A DNA stretch of 64,000 nucleotides from Anthoceros angustus (lineage: Eukaryota; Streptophyta; Anthocerotopsida; Anthocerotales; Anthocerotaceae): contig VJWM01000187.1 in assembly GCA_010909165.1 (NCBI GenBank), positions 62,001 to 126,000 on the forward strand, written 5' to 3'. The notes below the pieces were generated by a model. The model had not been told where the DNA came from, ran no database searches, and saw only the letters and a list, made by a program, of their open reading frames with translations. Both the position numbers and the translations under genes were made by a program. Shown in pieces: positions 1 through 12,585 of the stretch (position 1 is the first letter of the stretch; every line of letters begins with the position of its first letter).

Positions 1-3000
1 GATTTCGCACCGTATGGAATAGTGGGCGTCAGTGTAGTGAAGGTCACTCGGATACACAACCGTTTCCTCCAAGATCGACTGACCAGAACGTTTGAAAATG
101 TGAGTCGCATGACCCTTATTTTCTGTGGACAGGACAATTGAGGAATTTCAATGTCAGCACTTGCACAGATTGCTGATTAGAACTGGTTTTCCTCGATCAG
201 ATGCGACCGACCAAAAGAGTCACAGAGCATCTGTTGTACGGGGAGAGCCTACAGGCCCCTGATGAAATTCAGTGGATTATTGAAGAAGGCTTTCCGTTTC
301 AACCAGATAACCTTTGTCCCAGAGCTTCAGAGAGTGCTGTGTCGTTGTCCAACTCAATTGGTCTTGCAGACATTCACCGTTTGAAGGTACTCCTATGTTG
401 CTCGTACTCATGAACGGGTCAAGCTTCGTTAACATGGTCACAGACTTTGGGCACCGGTGTGTGCTTATTGTTTACCTTTTCTTGTCTCGTCATGACTGTT
501 TTTTTTGTTCAGCGCTCTGGTGCCTTCCTCGTTTGCAGGCACTCCCAAAACAGTTTCAGCAAACAACATTTTGGAAATCAAGAGCTACAGGCTGGCTGTT
601 GGTTGTCAAGGCTTGTCTGGGCACATCCATACAGGATTTAAATGGTCAGTGCCCCTTCTCTACAAATCGAACCTACTGATAAGTTGCCCGCTGCTTTCCA
701 GGATAAAAATGGAGGACCACTCTAATGCTGCTATCAGCTTTGATGATTGCCTCGTTTTATGTGCTGTAGATTCCGCTACAGTAAAGAAGGCAGCATTTCC
801 AAGTGCAGATTCTGTATACAGGCTCCATCCCAGGGATTCCAAGCAGAAATCTTGGTTCGTATTTGACTCAACAGTCCTAGTCCCGGAGTACCTCGTTGAG
901 TTCATGTATGAATTCGGGACTGATGTCCGAGAGCCTCAGAAGTCCGCACGACCATCAGAGACAGAAATAGATCTTTTCATCTCAGAGCGCAGCAGATGGC
1001 CTGAACAGGAGTCTCAGAGTCTGTCTGAGCAACCTCCTTTCGATAGTCTCCTTACCATTCCTCAAGCTAATCCTTCAGACTTCCGGTCATGGGTTGTTGA
1101 AACATGCACATCGCAAGGGCGAGATGAGAAGGGAGTACTACTCAAGGATGAGTACATCATGCGGAGAAACTTTGTCAAGGATATCTCCAAAATAACTCAT
1201 CTCAACTTGCACGGCGGCAGTATCATGGGTATCGAGTCTCTGAGGACCCTGACAAGCTTAAGAGTGCTAGTCTTGTCATTCAACAAGATAACCAAGATTC
1301 ATGGGCTTGAACAGCTACATTGCCTTCAAAGGTTAGACGTCAGTTTTAACCTCTTGAAGCGCATCGATGGTTTGAGTGGGCAAAGCAACCTGGAAGTGCT
1401 CGACCTCACAGGAAACGAAATTTGGAATCCGGATGATCTTGCAGTTCTGCAAGGGCAGGTAGTGGTTCTTTCTACTGGTTCCTCCCACACCATGTGTTTT
1501 GTGAAACGCCACATCTCATCGTATAACCCGTGCGCCTTGGTGTCCATCCAGTCTCTGTTCAGAGAGCAGCAGAAGCCTATCTGACCCCGATGTGGCTCCA
1601 GGTGCCCCGACTCGTGAACCTCAACTTGAGGTGTAATCCTTTGGTCGAGGAGTTTGGATATCGCACAATGGTATCGAAAGCTGTACCCTCGCTCAAGACA
1701 TTGGACTGCATCCCTGTCACACCTGGTAATACTAATTTTTCATGATGTTCTGTTTCTGTGGCATGATATAGTGAAGTGCTAGGCATGCATGCCCGCTGTC
1801 TTAACCGCAAAAGCAAGTCATCCAATAGTACTTTGATCTCAGAGACACAGGCTCTCAGCCAAAGCCCTTGAAGTTGTAAGTATAAGAACTGAGGCAACAA
1901 CCTTCCATTGGCTTGGGTGGTCCTTGAGCTGCCACTCTTCAATGCACAAGTGCTAGCTGTGGCCATATCGAGATGTGTGATAGCTTGATGACCAGGTAAG
2001 CGAGATCACCACCATGCTTCTTGTTTTTTGTGTAGAAGATCGTGATGAAGGCCTCTCCAAGAGCAACTCAACTCCTGAGGATGTTATGTCAAGCTCCATT
2101 TCGCAATGGAGTGCTATGCCACTGTCGCCTCCCTGTTCCCAGCTTGTTGGCGACAAAGGCTCGAAGAGTGATGACTTTAAAGGAATCATGAGTGTCAAGT
2201 GCACCGCAGAGAATGCTTGTAGACGTCAATCTCATGTCAGACTCAACCCTTATACTAAACTTCTGAGATTGGACATTCTGAACCCCTTCACAAAACTCTT
2301 CAAGGGATTGCAAAATCAACCTACAGCCTTGAAGGAAGACTGCATATTTTACGAAGGTGTTGAAGAAGTTCATCTTGAACATCGAAGACTCAGAACCATG
2401 CATTGCTTTGACAGGCTGCCAAACCTGAGGCGCCTATTTCTTTCTGGCAATGAGATATCGGTGATTCAGGGATTGGAAAATTGTACAATGCTGGAGGAGC
2501 TCATCCTTGACGATAACCGCATCAAGCAGGTGTCCAGAACTTCCTTGTGATTCTACCGGATAAATCACATTTTCGGGAGCTAACTGCCGCTCCCCATGTT
2601 GCTGCAATACCACGTTTCCTGTTGTCTTATTGCTTTGAATGCCGTGATCAGCTTCCTTCAACCAAGTGACCGCCTGTCTCCCTCTGACATAATTTGTTGA
2701 GTCAGCCTGAATCTGATCTCCAGTGCACTTTTACAGGTGAAGGGACTGTCTCAGCTGCAATGCCTATGGAGGCTAGATCTTGGCCGAAATCAGCTGACAT
2801 CTTGCATTCCTATAAGTAGTTGTGCATCCCTCACACAGCTGTCGGTAGAAGACAACAATATTTCCTCCCTTGAGGTAAAACTAAAGCTTGCAATGATGCT
2901 GATGTATGTGTTGACTACAGTTCTAAGCTTAATCTTTTCCGGCTGATTTCAGGGGTTGGCAAGTTTATCCTGTCTGATGGAGCTTTATGCAGCTCACAAT

Positions 3001-5107
3001 CAATTGTCCGATATACGGGAAATTTATCACATTCGTGATTTGCCTAAGCTCATGGTTATGGATTTGACCGGAAACACGCTATGCCGAGCTAATGACTATA
3101 GGACTTACACCATATTCTCTCTGAGGAAGCTCAAGGTTTGTTACTACATTTTTGTCCTGTTCTTGTTGCCTTGGTACGAGAGGAGTCACGTTATGGTTGT
3201 TTTCCTTGCACATCTATACAGCACCGTGCTGCTTGTAGGTCCTTGACGGAAAAAACGTAGACAACAGCGAGTTGGCAGAAGCCCGAAATAAATATCTTGG
3301 GCGCTTAACTCGTGATGTTTTAGAGGAATGCCTTGGCCATAGCCAATTCTCTCACATGAAGGTATTCAACGTTGAAGTTGTCAACAAATATTCTAAGCTC
3401 GGTGGGAGCTGTTATACAGGTTTCTGATTCCACTTCATGCTTCTATGTTGCAGAAAATGGACCTCTCTAGCCAAAGTTTGAGGCACTGTGGCGATGTTTT
3501 CAGGATGAAGGAGTTGCAGGGCCTCATGGAGCTTAATTTGAACAATAATTTGTTCACTTCTCTGCAAGGTTTAAGGTATGCGTGAATGCTTAGCTAACAC
3601 TTGATAAGAAAGACGGTCCTTGATTCACTTGATTGTTGCGTGTGTATCGTTGACTGGGATTTTGATATCATGTAGGTACTTGAGGAAGCTTGCTATTCTG
3701 CGACTTGACAATAACAAATTTGAAAATGGGCCTATTGTTGAGGAATCGCCTCCAAGCCTTGCTAGTGACGGGAGAAACTCTGTCATGGAGTGTTCTGAAC
3801 CACCAAGCATGGAGGTCGAAGTCCTCGAACTTGCAGGAAATAACATCAGCAGTATTACTTCCTTATGCTTGGGTCAGACATTTCCCAAGTTGAAGCTGCT
3901 CTCTCTCCAGTATAATCGGATTGGAAAGGTGAGCACGTCTGATGGCTCCTGATCAAGTATACTCAGTTGGGATAAAACGTAGAAACAAAGCACCAAACGG
4001 GGTTCTACGGTGCGGTGTTCAGTACAGGTCCTTCACTTTAGGGGGTAATCTTGTGTTTTGTTTGTGAAGGTGGATGGCCTAGAAGGCATGGGAAAGCTGG
4101 AGAAGCTGCTGATCGGTCACAACAACATAAAAGAGCTCGATCCTTCCTCCTTTGTTGGGCTTACCAGCCTCAAGAATCTGCACATGGGGGACAACACACT
4201 GCGAACATTGGCTCATATTGGAAACTTACCGTCCCTGCAAACACTGGACGTGTCGTCCAATTTTCTCACATCCAACCGTTTTGGTTGTCTGTCAAGCATT
4301 GATAATCTGGCTTTTCTGCCAGGGCTAGTTGAGCTCACGCTAACTAATAATCCAGTAAGTGGAATGATCTGTCTTCCTCTCTTCAGCTTTTCACATGCAG
4401 TAAATATGGTAGATGCATACTGATTCTCCTCAACCCAGCCTCAACTGTATCTGATGAGAATGAGTGCAATCAGATGACTCGTCAACATCTATATCGCACG
4501 GCAGTGATCAGCAAACTGACACAATTGAAAGTATTGGATGCTAAGGAGATTACCCAGGTTGGATTTGAACCCCGGTCCTAATTCCTTTCCTTGTGACCCC
4601 AAGTCATCCTAACTTTCCAGCTTTGACGTTACTCAGGAGGAGAGGTTGGAGGCCGAACAGTTCTTAGCAGGGAAGGAGGGACCTGCAAGCGCATCCGATA
4701 TAAACAGTATGCTGGATCACCAGTCAAGCAACGGCCACGTGGGAATCCACAATGGGCAAACAAAAGTGCCACTCAAAGTAACATCCCTGGATTTCGAGGC
4801 TATGTGCACGCAAATTCTGCCACCCTCTCCACAAAATCTAGGCTATCTGAGTGGAGCGAAGGGACTTCATGTTGGCACCACCGTGACTCAAAATGGTCAG
4901 ATTGGGCCTCCAAAGCCCTGGGAACCGGGAGACGTAAAGCAGACAAGCAGTCACCTTATACAGTCTTATTTTAGGAGCAGATTGCGGGGGGAGCAAAAGG
5001 TTATTGTTCTTCCTCTCGATGTGTTGATGATAAGAAACAGCAATGCCAAGGATCGGACCATTTCGATGTATGAGACCTGTGCTAAACAACAACCTCAACA
5101 ACAATGA
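1..5107 (+). CDS. LRRC9: LRRC9-like leucine-rich repeat protein, 3' part of gene
   Basis: The gene enters from the left edge. Bases 1-99 read in frame 1 as an exon (DFAPYGIVGVSVVKV...) ending at a GT donor, and the next exon starts at 201 in phase 0, so the Met at 201 is internal. Later exons carry the block WFVFDSTVLVPEYLVEF (about 850-910), diagnostic for LRRC9, then SDS22-type 22-residue LRRs (about 1190-1450, 2390-2530, 2737-2875, 2953-3136, 3453-3577, 3675-3927, 4069-4354) and LRR caps (about 1600-1725 and 4435-4650). Visible introns are about 80-300 bp with GT-AG ends. The joins between 387 and 702 are not resolved: two reading frames are plausible there. The last exon runs in a low-complexity tail to a stop at 5107. 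LRRC9 occurs in organisms with motile cilia; its exact role is unknown. It faces CFAP299. Confidence 0.8.
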
Positions 5108-5930
5108 CATTTGCACCAGTGAGTACAGGTCTGCCTCCAGGTCCTAGCAAATACTTGGAGTATTCTCTTGGAGCTGGCCTTGTCTCTCAGGGCTGGTTTA
5201 TGGATTGCGGATGTGCTACTAGACAGCCAGTCTTACAGACTCAGCTGAATTCAGCTCAACATTCTTTTTAGTTCCCTTCGTTTCAGTTTCCTTTTTGTTT
5301 TCCGTGGACTGTTACAGCCAGGACTTTCCAGGTGGGAAAATGGTCAGTCTCTATTCAAAATGTTGTCCAGGTGGGCGATAGATTTTTTCGAGGTAAGTTG
5401 AGCATGAGAAACCGCGGTTCCCTAGCCTTGCGCTGGTTGATTATGCGAATGTAGCTTCCCTCTAGTTGGGCATTAGTTCCAGCTATATACGTGTCATATC
5501 CTAGGGATGGATGTACAAATTTGTTTGCTTCGTTCTTAACAAACTACTGCTTGAGACTTTGGCACAACAGGGCAGCAACTCGTTGCAGGTAATATGCTTC
5601 TCGTCACTTGGTACAAAAAACAGTGTGATCTAGCAAGAGACTCTTTAATATATTTTCTCGCGATTGTTTGACAAGAAAGTGCTAAAAATGGTGTCAAAAT
5701 TGTTGCTATCACAGATCCTGCTTACGGCAGGAGATCTGAGAACCTGTCTCAAGAGAGGATATTATTCATGTCGCCCAACTCCCCGCTGAGAGGTAATTAC
5801 ATCCACGTTCATACTGCTTGAAGTGCAAGGCCCCGGTTTTTCAAAGAGGCGAAGCTTGTTGGGAATGATGAGACAAAAACTCTAGGCCCATCGCGCTGCG
5901 TAGTATATAGATGAAGGATTGGATCTGCAG
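5108..5930. other. convergent intergenic spacer
   Basis: This separates the 3' ends of the LRRC9-like gene and CFAP299. It is T-rich and should hold both 3' UTRs. No gene, repeat or RNA was seen. Confidence 0.5.
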
Positions 5931-7722
5931 TCACATGTCCCTCGTTTGATGATCGTACAGAATAACACTCCTGTATTCGTCGGTGTCAATCTGTTAAGAA
6001 GCAAGCTTTTTGTCAAATTCGATCTGTCCTCGAGCTTACATACGAAACTAGGTGCGACAGCCAAGAGCCTAACAGTAGGCACGGTGTGCTCACCTCTATC
6101 CGGGTGGTCAAATCCCCAGGAGGTGAACTTGGATTGACCTACGCCAAGGCAGAGTTTAGGATCAGACCTAGTGATAGCTGCAATCTGTCAATCCTGCAAG
6201 TAAGCTGCTGTACCTTAGCAAAGCTGGAAAAGTGGAGGAACTCACATTGATGATCTTGCGGTCTATCTTGTTCTTGAATTGGAGCCCAGCGTCACTTTCA
6301 GCAATCACCTGAGAGTGTAAGCACGGCATGTCAGCTGTTTTCAAACAACCATGCACATATGTGAACCTCATCTTATGATAGCCCGCAATCCTGAGCCAAA
6401 CCTGAAAATTTGAAGATGATGATGATAATGCGACCTTCGTCTTCCTGCGCGACAGATCCTCACTAAGTGCAACTGACCAGTGCCAAAGACCGTTCTCTCA
6501 CTGACATGAGCCATTTGGTTACCAGTTGTAGTAAGAGAGGTCGTAAGGCTTCGGAAGAAGCCGTTTCTTCCTCAAAAACAATGGCTCCAAGTCTTCTGAT
6601 TTCAAACGCTCTCCATAGTCTATGTACCCTGACACCTGGTAGTCCAGTTACTTGTTGGGATCCTAAGCGTCTACGTGAAAGTTTCATTTGCTCATGAGAA
6701 GCAGCTCACCTCGTGTCCTCGCGGATGCACATCCCTTACAAAAATGATTGTCTGATTCGAGTTAAGCAAATCTTCACAGCGAGCTCGCGACACCTTGTAA
6801 ATCAGAAGCTGCTAGAAGGTAAAGGATACTGCCAATTTTCCATCACGACACAACACCTCTCTTTCAGCCAATGCCTGCCGTCGGAACAGGAATGCAGCAA
6901 TTTCCGCGTAAGTTAGGCCTCTGACTGCTGAACCATTTGATGTACGAAACCCGTGAAAGACATGTCAAACCTTCAAAAAGGGCGAGTCGTCTAGGTCCTT
7001 CCCTTCACTAAACACTTTCTTCGGCGCTTTTCTCAAAGCCTGCATAACAAACCAGAAATGCTATCAGCAGCAAACACGATGTTGCCTGCCTGATGTCTCG
7101 CTATATAGATACAGATGCCATTGACCTGAATACGGGCAAGCTCTGCTGCATCCTTCAAACTCTTGAATTCCTCTCGAGACAGAATTTCCGCATTACCTCG
7201 GTACCTGTTGAAATCAATTGATTACGGAGAAGTACGAATCAAGATTGAATATCTTCACTAAAGAGTGAACCAAGCAATCAGCAAACCACTCTCCGCGGAG
7301 ATCAGAAACTATAGCATGATAAAAAACCGGTCAAAGTGAATGCATGCATTCATTGAAAGAAATTTCTCACCCGTGTTCAACCAGCTGTCTAGCCAGGTCC
7401 GTGTCTTCCAGGTAGTAGAGGTCTAGCGGTGTGATCTGCGCGTCCAAGTAGTCCTCATACCTGAAAAAGGAGCAGAATTCTTCTTACGCAATACTAGGGT
7501 CGCCAACTCCCCGGAATCACATAGAGCAATGATATAAGCAGGAGAGGCACAGTCCTCGTCCTTAGGCTCTGAATCTTGCGAACTATCTGAAGTACAGCCA
7601 TAACTCGGATGAGTAGTTGTGAATTACGTTCCATAACCGGAGATGGATTCGCCTGGAGAAGGTGCAAGAGGCACAGCAGCTGCACTTCCGCGCTTTGTAG
7701 GGACAGGAGTCTTGGTCTTCAT
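5931..7722 (-). CDS. CFAP299: cilia- and flagella-associated protein 299
   Basis: Reassembled from short exons on the minus strand: 7722-7628 (start, ends GYGT), 7460-7371 ([19 protein letters not shown]), 7204-7126 ([13 protein letters not shown]), 7039-6971, 6874-6830 (ALAEREVL), 6751-6710 ([13 protein letters not shown]), 6635-6523 ([18 protein letters not shown], then [17 protein letters not shown]), 6308-6246 ([12 protein letters not shown]), 6138-6094 and 5990-5931 ([11 protein letters not shown], stop). All these blocks follow CFAP299 in order, and the phases agree across the junctions. One small exon between 6522 and 6309, expected just after the NW, is not settled; a 10-nt micro-exon near 6440 would fit the phase. 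The protein of about 230 residues matches the family length. CFAP299 is a conserved ciliary protein found in flagellated lineages, so here it should be expressed in sperm. The start at 7722 gives a short basic leader directly before the conserved YEDYLDAQI. Confidence 0.88.
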
Positions 7723-9492
7723 GGCATAATCGCAGCTACGCCTTCCTGTCAAGCTATCTGCATGAACGTCCTCCGAAACATTTCAGGTGGCCATTCCATA
7801 AAGCCGCATGACAAAATGTTTCCAAATTGATCCCTCTCCACGTCGCTAGCAGTTGCCCCACTCATTGCATTTTCCGGAAGACAACAGATCTGACCTCGGC
7901 AACCATTTCTAAAGCTTCCTCTGGAGCCGCAAAATCCAACCTCAGAGCACTGGTTCCTCGGGCCGTCACGGTGGCGGGCTTACGCTGCAGTCCTATTAGC
8001 ACAAATGCATCTGAAGGAACACTGGAGAAATCTCCGTCTTTGCGTTCGCGAATCATCGTAATCTGCGGGCGCTGGCAATGCTGCCAATGGCGTCTAGATT
8101 CGCCGTTATAGTTTCGCCGAGTTCACATGAACGGAGTTTCACGGGATTCACGGGAAGGGCGAACCGCCTCCCCTCAACGACTTCACGTTTCGCTAGGTGT
8201 AAACCGCGGGAACCACCTGTCGGGTTATTAATCCACCTATGTACGTAGCTAATAATGAACGCTTTATTGCATACATACGCAAAACCCTACACAAGGCTTT
8301 CTTTAGGGCTTTCTTTAGGGCTTTCTTTAGGGCTTTATAGTGTGATACCCTCTGCGGTTCCATCAATCTTCCGACCACTATCGCGATGGTTCCCACCTAG
8401 TGTCGGGCCTCGGCTCCCAGTGAGCGTTCATTCATCTTGGGCGAGTTTGCCTGGTTGATGCATGTTCAGGCTTGTGTCGCTTGGCATTTGCAGTGGTCGC
8501 CTGAGGTTTTTCTGCGGGAGGACTGATGCCGTCTCAGCCTTTCGTCCATACCTGAGGAAAAGCCCCTTGTATCGTCTGCTGTCTGGCAGGTTGTTAGCTG
8601 CGCATGTCGTGCCATGTAGGGTTTGGTGCCTGAGGGCTGCTGGTGTCCCTTGGCCGGCCTGTGTGTGAGTGAGAGCTGTTAGTGAGCTGGAGAGGTTGCC
8701 ATGGATGACGAAAAAGCGGATTTCTGTGAAGCCTTTCAGGCTTGGGAGCATCCATGTTACACACGCTGAGGCAATTCGGTTTACGTCAGTCTAGGTTGTT
8801 GGCTGTGGTGTTTGCGGCGTCGTAGTTTTGGGGTTTTAGGTTAGGGCCCTGCCGTTGGCCTTGATACTTGACGCCTTCACCGTTCCACATTTTCGGATGA
8901 TGAATCTTACCGCTGATTCTCATATGATGTTGAATCGTAGTATACTCTAATTTTTTGCTGACGAGATGTGGAGCCCGTACAAAGAGAGAGTCCAGGTCTT
9001 CGATCGCCGGAGTTCGGTGCATGATCTCTCTAGTTAGAGGAGAGTGAGGACTTGGATGGCCGGAACTGGGTGTTTTCCCAGTTAGCTACCCTAATTGGTC
9101 ATGCACAACATCCACCGAGTTCCCGAGATTGAAGACCTTATTTTGTAGCTTGGGCTTTTCTCGATTGCTGTACGTCCCTTTCCTCACGCTTTAACTTTGG
9201 CTTCTCCTCACACCGATTGAAGACCTCACTCCCTAGCTTTGCCTTCTCTCAAATTTAGCTCAGCCCTTTCCCCACGCTGTAACTTTGTCTCTTCCTCCTC
9301 GACTTTTCTTACTCCTCCGCTTCTATGAGCTTTTCTGTGAACCATTGCACGATATGGCTCAAGCATCGCGAAGCTGGCTCGTCCTCAGCGATTCTTGAGC
9401 CATGTCGTGCAGTATCTTCCTTTGGGTTAGATTGGAACTGGACCTCTAACTTAAACCCTACTTTGGACAGTATTTGGGGGTTTTGTATTCTC
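7723..9492. other. intergenic region upstream of CFAP299 and downstream of PPR gene A
   Basis: No gene is supported. A 64-codon minus-strand frame at 8056-7862 could be a 5' exon of the CFAP299 transcript or chance. The region contains a 12-bp tandem repeat at 8295. The stretch 9060-9480 is C/T-rich with no recognisable coding. Confidence 0.4.
8295..8336. repeat. 12-bp tandem repeat with telomere-like TTTAGGG
   Basis: Three and a half exact copies of GGCTTTCTTTAG; each junction recreates TTTAGGG, the plant telomere heptamer, spaced by CTTTC. Too short to be a telomere. Confidence 0.85.
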
Positions 9493-12400
9493 TCAACAAT
9501 ACTGCCTGTTGCCTTGCAACAAATTCAGTGCAGAGGTTGAAGCACCTTCATACCATGCTCGTTTGCTCCGAAGACTAGCCCGCGGGCTGAAGAAAGGGTT
9601 GTTGGTACACCAACCGGTAGATTCTTCACGATGACTCTGGGATTCCCTGGTGTTGTTGACAGTAAATCCTATTCCCAGGTTCACGATTTGCCCATTTAGA
9701 TGATCTTCCGTTGTATCATCACAAATGTCTGCCTGTGAAGAGGCCAGATGTGGCACATATCCTTCTTTCTCCATTTGTGGAAATGCATGTGCCAGCATTG
9801 TGGTACTCTGGGGCTGCTTCTCATCCCCAACTGAAAATGTATGCACTTGTCCGTCCATGTCTGCCCACAAGCTTTGACCCGGCTGCTTCCATGCTCCGGT
9901 TTTCACTCTCCTGGCCTGCATCTTGTGTGCCTGCTCCCACATCTCGGCACTGGTGTATATGTGTGACATCAAAACATATGCTGAGGCGTCTTTCTCGTCT
10001 AGCTTCACTGCTTGGTCGAAAGCATGGCATCCCACCTCCACGTTGTTCCACTTCCGACAGGCACCCAGCAGCGTGTGCCAAACTGCAGCATTAGGCAGCA
10101 CAGGCATTCTCCTGACCAAAGCAAGAGCCTCTTCTAGTCGGCCGGCACGGCCCAGGAGATCCACCATGCATGTGTGATGCTCCAATGTGGGAGTGATGCC
10201 GTAGTGCTTGCTCATAGCCTCGAAGTAACCTCTTCCCTTGTTCACTAGACCCGCATGACTGCACACTGTTAGAACGCTGAGCAATGTGATGCCCACTGGC
10301 TGTACCCCATCGTCTTTCATCCTCTGAACCAAGTCGAACACCACTTCGCTGTCTCCTTGGCAGGTGTAGCCTGCAATGAGGGAATTCCAAGCAACAAGGT
10401 CTGGGTCCGGCAATGTATCAAACACCTGCTGTGCATCAACCATGCTCCCGGACTTCCCATACATGTTTATCAAACTGCTGGCTACAAACACATCAGCTTG
10501 AAGTCCTTGTTCCTCAATCTGGGCATGGAGCTGTCTTCCCAGATGCAAGGCTGCAACATTTGCACATGCCTGCAGGAGGTAGACAAATGTCATGGGATCA
10601 GGTACAGCAATGCCTTCTTCTTGCATAGCACTGTAGCGACGAAGGGCTTCATGGCCCATGCCCTGCTGGGAATACCCTGCTATTAGAGCAGTCCAGGTGA
10701 CCACGTCCTTTTGGGTGAGCCCGTTAAACACCCTCTGAGCATCTTCGAGGCTTCCACACTTTGCATACATGTTCACCAAACTATTGGCGACAAACACATC
10801 CGCTTGCTGTCCGTGTTCCCTGACTTCTGCATGAAGCTGCTTCCCCTTCTCCAAAGCTGCGGTTCCCACACTTGCACAGGCATGCAGAAGACACACAAAT
10901 GTAACAGGAACCGGGACGGCGATGCCGTCTTCCTGCATAATATTGTAGAGATCGAGGGCTTTCTGGCCCATGCCCTGCTGGGAATAACCAGCTATCATGG
11001 CATTCCATGTCACAACATCCTTCTGGCCAAGTCCGTCAAACATGCTCTGCGCGTCTTCCAAGCTGCCACACTTTGCATACATGTTCACCAAACTATTGGC
11101 CACAAACACATCACCTTGGTGTCCCCGTTCCTTGATTTGTGCATGAAGCTGCTTCCCTTTCTCCAAGGCCGCAGTGCCAACACTTGCACATGCCTGCAGA
11201 AGGCACACGAATGTCACTGAATCGGGCACAGCGATGCCTTCTTCCTGCATGGCAGTGAAGAGACGAAGGGCTTCCTGTCCCATGCCCTGCTGGGAGTACC
11301 CTGCTATCATGGCATTCCAAGTCACCACATCCTTCCGACTGAGCCCGTTAAACACTCCCTGTGCATCTTCCAAACTGCCACACTTTGCATACATGTTTAC
11401 CAAGCTGTTGGCTACAAACACATCAGCTTGACGTCCTCTTTCCCTGATCTTCATATGAAGCTGCTTCCCCTTGTCCAATGCCGGCTTGCCCACACTTGCA
11501 CATGCCTGCAGGAGGCACACAAACGTCACGGAATCAGGAACAGCGATGCCTTCTTCCTCCATAGCACTGTACAGACGAAGCGCTTCCCCACCCATACCCT
11601 GCTGGGAGTATCCTGCTATCATGGCATTCCATGTTACCACATCCTTCTCACCAAGCCCGTCGAACACTCTTTGAGCGTCTTCCAAGCTGCCACATTTTGC
11701 ATACATGTCCACCAAGCCACTACAAACAAAGGCATCCGGCTCCACCTCACTCGCCAATACATCAGCATGCACTTCCTGCCCAGTTTTCATGTCCGCTCCC
11801 CTTGCACAAGCCTGCAGGGCTGCCACAAAGACATGCCCATCAGGTTTTACACTGGACCTCCGCATCCGGTGGTACAGTTCTATGGCCTGCTTGTCTTGCC
11901 CGTGTTTAACATGGGCAGAGATGATGGCAGACCACGTGAAGGCATCCGGCTTATCCACCACTTCGAACACATCCATTGCATCCTGCAACCTGCCATGAGA
12001 AGCATACATTCGCAGGATAAGGGTGCCCAGGAAAGTGTCCGACTGATACCCATTTTTCACCATGAAAGCATGAACTCGGCAACCGAGAACAAGATCCTTC
12101 TGGACTACACATTTCTTCAGCACAGAGTTGAAAACAGACTTGGAAATGCAACAGTCTGTCTGCACCAGGACTCCCAGAGCCTCAACAGCCTCGACCAGCT
12201 GCCCCTGCTGACAGAGCTTCCCCACGGTCTCCACCGTCACGTCCCTATCGTAGCCTGCAGGCCTGCGAGGATAAGGATCACCTGGTAATGTCCAGTCCAG
12301 ATTAGCAACCTGGGCACCCACCCAATCTCCCTTGAAGAAGCTGTTCAACCAGAGGACATCCTGGGACTGCTTGTGCTGGACATGAGCACGGACAGGGATT

Positions 12401-12585
12401 GTTGCCGAAATGCTGCACCTCCCGACTTGCTTGTGCGGCAATGCTTGATTGCTTGAAGTCAGGCGGGCGGGAACTTTTCCCAAATTTGCCACGCATCCAG
12501 CAATTTGCTGGGTCCACGAAACCTGCCCCATGAACTGATCATGTTGCCCTTGGCGTGACTGCAATGCATTGCTCCAGGCAGCCAT
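9493..12585 (-). CDS. PLS-class PPR protein A with degenerate DYW end
   Basis: An uninterrupted 1030-codon frame. The N-terminal 75 residues are basic, rich in Ser/Gln/Ala and nearly acid-free, as in organelle transit peptides. About 18 PPR motifs follow as P-L-S triplets (repeating pattern MYAKCGSLEDAQ, TWNAMIAGYSQQGMG, TFVCLLQACASVG), then P2-L2-S2 (LEHHTCMVDLLGRAG), E1 and E2 motifs and a PG box (WKQPGQSLWADMDGQVHTF). The start of the DYW domain is recognisable (EGYVPHLASS), but the HxE and CxxCH zinc/catalytic residues are gone, and the last ~60 residues are unrelated. In P motifs the base-selecting fifth residue is mostly Asn, once Thr and once Ser, so the array is nearly monotone. It probably binds an organellar transcript and, if functional, needs a deaminase domain supplied in trans. 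Close relative of gene B. Confidence 0.85.
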   Translation of the reverse strand: MAAWSNALQSRQGQHDQFMGQVSWTQQIAGCVANLGKVPARLTSSNQALPHKQVGRCSISATIPVRAHVQHKQSQDVLWLNSFFKGDWVGAQVANLDWTLPGDPYPRRPAGYDRDVTVETVGKLCQQGQLVEAVEALGVLVQTDCCISKSVFNSVLKKCVVQKDLVLGCRVHAFMVKNGYQSDTFLGTLILRMYASHGRLQDAMDVFEVVDKPDAFTWSAIISAHVKHGQDKQAIELYHRMRRSSVKPDGHVFVAALQACARGADMKTGQEVHADVLASEVEPDAFVCSGLVDMYAKCGSLEDAQRVFDGLGEKDVVTWNAMIAGYSQQGMGGEALRLYSAMEEEGIAVPDSVTFVCLLQACASVGKPALDKGKQLHMKIRERGRQADVFVANSLVNMYAKCGSLEDAQGVFNGLSRKDVVTWNAMIAGYSQQGMGQEALRLFTAMQEEGIAVPDSVTFVCLLQACASVGTAALEKGKQLHAQIKERGHQGDVFVANSLVNMYAKCGSLEDAQSMFDGLGQKDVVTWNAMIAGYSQQGMGQKALDLYNIMQEDGIAVPVPVTFVCLLHACASVGTAALEKGKQLHAEVREHGQQADVFVANSLVNMYAKCGSLEDAQRVFNGLTQKDVVTWTALIAGYSQQGMGHEALRRYSAMQEEGIAVPDPMTFVYLLQACANVAALHLGRQLHAQIEEQGLQADVFVASSLINMYGKSGSMVDAQQVFDTLPDPDLVAWNSLIAGYTCQGDSEVVFDLVQRMKDDGVQPVGITLLSVLTVCSHAGLVNKGRGYFEAMSKHYGITPTLEHHTCMVDLLGRAGRLEEALALVRRMPVLPNAAVWHTLLGACRKWNNVEVGCHAFDQAVKLDEKDASAYVLMSHIYTSAEMWEQAHKMQARRVKTGAWKQPGQSLWADMDGQVHTFSVGDEKQPQSTTMLAHAFPQMEKEGYVPHLASSQADICDDTTEDHLNGQIVNLGIGFTVNNTRESQSHREESTGWCTNNPFFSPRASLRSKRAWYEGASTSALNLLQGNRQYC

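Noticed and set aside
201-413. 70-codon frame starting at 201 as a separate gene or as the start of the LRR gene
   Set aside because: An AG acceptor precedes the ATG and the coding continues from an exon at 1-99 that matches LRRC9, so the Met is internal.
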